Of a stretch of DNA of 8,458 nucleotides, positions 7,356-8,458 are shown piece by piece. Below the pieces are notes generated by a model, which did no database searches, was not told where the DNA came from, and saw only the letters and a list, made by a program, of their open reading frames with translations. Made by a program: the position numbers and the translations under genes. The stretch is from Candidatus Zhuqueibacterota bacterium (GTDB lineage: Bacteria; KSB1; UBA2214), in assembly GCA_022706175.1 (NCBI GenBank), contig JAKJDB010000088.1:1-8458 (forward strand), written 5' to 3'. Numbering within the stretch: position 1 is the first letter of the stretch; each line of letters starts with the position of its first letter.

Positions 7356-8387
7356 TCACCACAGATCTTCCATCCCCGGAGGAACATCCCAATGAGTCGC
7401 CCATTGAAAATGGCCCTGCCCGCCGGCCGCAGTGCTCCGGTCCACGGATAAAAGCCTCTTGTGATCGATCTCCTCAGCCGCCAGATACTCGAACATCTCT
7501 TTGGCCTTCGGATGGCGGGCTTTGAGCGCCGCCTGGCGGTAAAACTGATACGCCTTTTCCTCCGCCCCCATGGCCAGGCGGATCGCCTCCTCGCCGGATA
7601 GATCCGGGGAAACCTTATGGCCGCCGATCTCCTGGTTGGAAACGAGGGCGGCAGGTCCCTGGCCGCCGGAAAGCTTGACGTACAGCTCGGAGAGCTGGTC
7701 GAAATGCCCCTGTTCGATGGCGCTAAAGTAGGTGAACTTGTTGCGGATTTTTTCCTGTTTCATCACCGCCGCGGCGCTACGGTAAAACTCCATGGCGCCT
7801 TTTTCCCGGCTGATCGCCAGCTGCAGGGAGGCCAGAGGATCGAGATCGGCAACTTCGGTGTGCAGATGGACGCCGGCCACGGCTTCGCTGAAGGCTTTAT
7901 TAAAAGCGGGCAGGTCCTCCGGTTTGCGTGATGATATATAGGGTCCGTCCACGCACACCTCTTGATCCACATAGTGAGCCCCGGCCAGTTTGACATCGTC
8001 GCGAATGCCGACAAAGCAGGTAGTGGTCACACCCTCGAGCAGCCCGGCGGAGATCAGCACCTGAGCGCCGTGGCAGATGGCGCCGACGGGACGGCCGGTC
8101 CGCCAAAAGGCTTTCACCAGAGCCAGCGCCGTGTCATCGATGCGGATGCGTTCCGGCGCCCCGCCGCCGGGAATGATCAGACCATCATAGTCCGATGCTC
8201 GAATTTCATCGACGGTTTTGTCCGGCGTCAGGGTGACGCGGTTGTATTTGCCGGTGAGCGTGGAACGGTCCAAGCCCACCCAATGCACCTCAGCGCCGAG
8301 CTTGAGCAGATACTCTTTCGGCAGCGTGGCCTCCTCGTCGTGAAATTGCGGACCGATCAGAATAGCAATTCTTTTGTCTTTCAGCAT
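7356..8387 (-). CDS. DJ-1/PfpI-type domain fused to a rubrerythrin-like diiron domain
   Basis: This 343-residue soluble protein has two domains. Residues 1-172 are a DJ-1/PfpI (class I glutamine-amidotransferase-like) domain with nucleophile elbow AICHGAQ (C105, H106), the PGGGAPER segment (73-80) whose E79 matches the third catalytic residue in PfpI proteases, and E19, which matches the conserved DJ-1 glutamate. Relatives are described as peptidases, chaperones or glyoxalase/deglycase-like stress enzymes. Residues 180-315 form a ferritin-like four-helix bundle with the rubrerythrin pattern E195...Y202, E225xxH228, E276...Y283 and E306xxH309, so a complete diiron site is expected. No rubredoxin domain is present, and the protein ends in a Trp- and His-containing tail. 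I infer a role in oxidative or carbonyl stress. The ATG at 8387 has only a weak GGA upstream. A GTG at 8423 is possible. The beta-barrel gene follows after 13 nt. Confidence 0.85.
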   Translation of the reverse strand: MLKDKRIAILIGPQFHDEEATLPKEYLLKLGAEVHWVGLDRSTLTGKYNRVTLTPDKTVDEIRASDYDGLIIPGGGAPERIRIDDTALALVKAFWRTGRPVGAICHGAQVLISAGLLEGVTTTCFVGIRDDVKLAGAHYVDQEVCVDGPYISSRKPEDLPAFNKAFSEAVAGVHLHTEVADLDPLASLQLAISREKGAMEFYRSAAAVMKQEKIRNKFTYFSAIEQGHFDQLSELYVKLSGGQGPAALVSNQEIGGHKVSPDLSGEEAIRLAMGAEEKAYQFYRQAALKARHPKAKEMFEYLAAEEIDHKRLLSVDRSTAAGGQGHFQWATHWDVPPGMEDLW

Positions 8388-8458
8388 ATCCAATCTCTGC
8401 GTTATACAGGTTTTCGTAATCACAAGGCCGACGAACAGCCGCCCGTCAGCCGGTGAGG

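Overview
All protein genes and the one tRNA in this 8.5 kb window lie on the minus strand, so transcription runs from high to low coordinates. The DNA is GC-rich, and the long open frames on the plus strand are shadows of the real genes. The organism looks like a diderm (Gram-negative type) bacterium. One gene encodes a signal-peptide-bearing protein that looks like an outer-membrane beta-barrel, and two proteins carry twin-arginine (Tat-like) motifs. The tRNA lacks an encoded CCA. I cannot fix the phylum. An uncultured lineage of the FCB group or a neighbouring phylum would fit, but that is only an impression.

In transcription order, the right end (8387-6026) holds two closely linked genes. 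The first is an unusual fusion of a DJ-1/PfpI-type domain with a rubrerythrin-like diiron four-helix domain. The second, 13 nt downstream, is a predicted outer-membrane beta-barrel protein of no family I recognise. A ComF-family phosphoribosyltransferase gene follows (5952-5239).

The centre (5213-2771) is a core housekeeping block. It starts with a promoter carrying a perfect TTGACA box and a 5' leader hairpin. Then come gap (glyceraldehyde-3-phosphate dehydrogenase), tpiA (triose-phosphate isomerase), secG (Sec translocon subunit), a tRNA-Leu(GAG) gene and a strong intrinsic terminator. The usual pgk between gap and tpiA is absent. A very stable 12-bp hairpin sits between gap and tpiA.

The left end (2615-191) is a two-gene redox cassette: a Tat-type DUF362 protein, then, after a single spacer base, a 514-residue polyferredoxin. 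This second protein joins a NapH-like membrane part (four membrane helices, two CxxxCP motifs, two 4Fe-4S sites) to a NapG/MauM-like part with four more cysteine clusters. An internal twin-arginine motif and a fifth hydrophobic helix link the two parts. It looks like a single-chain quinol-to-periplasm electron conduit whose last domain would need Tat export after Sec insertion. A weaker terminator-like structure follows it (118-155). No mobile element, CRISPR array or insertion sequence is visible.
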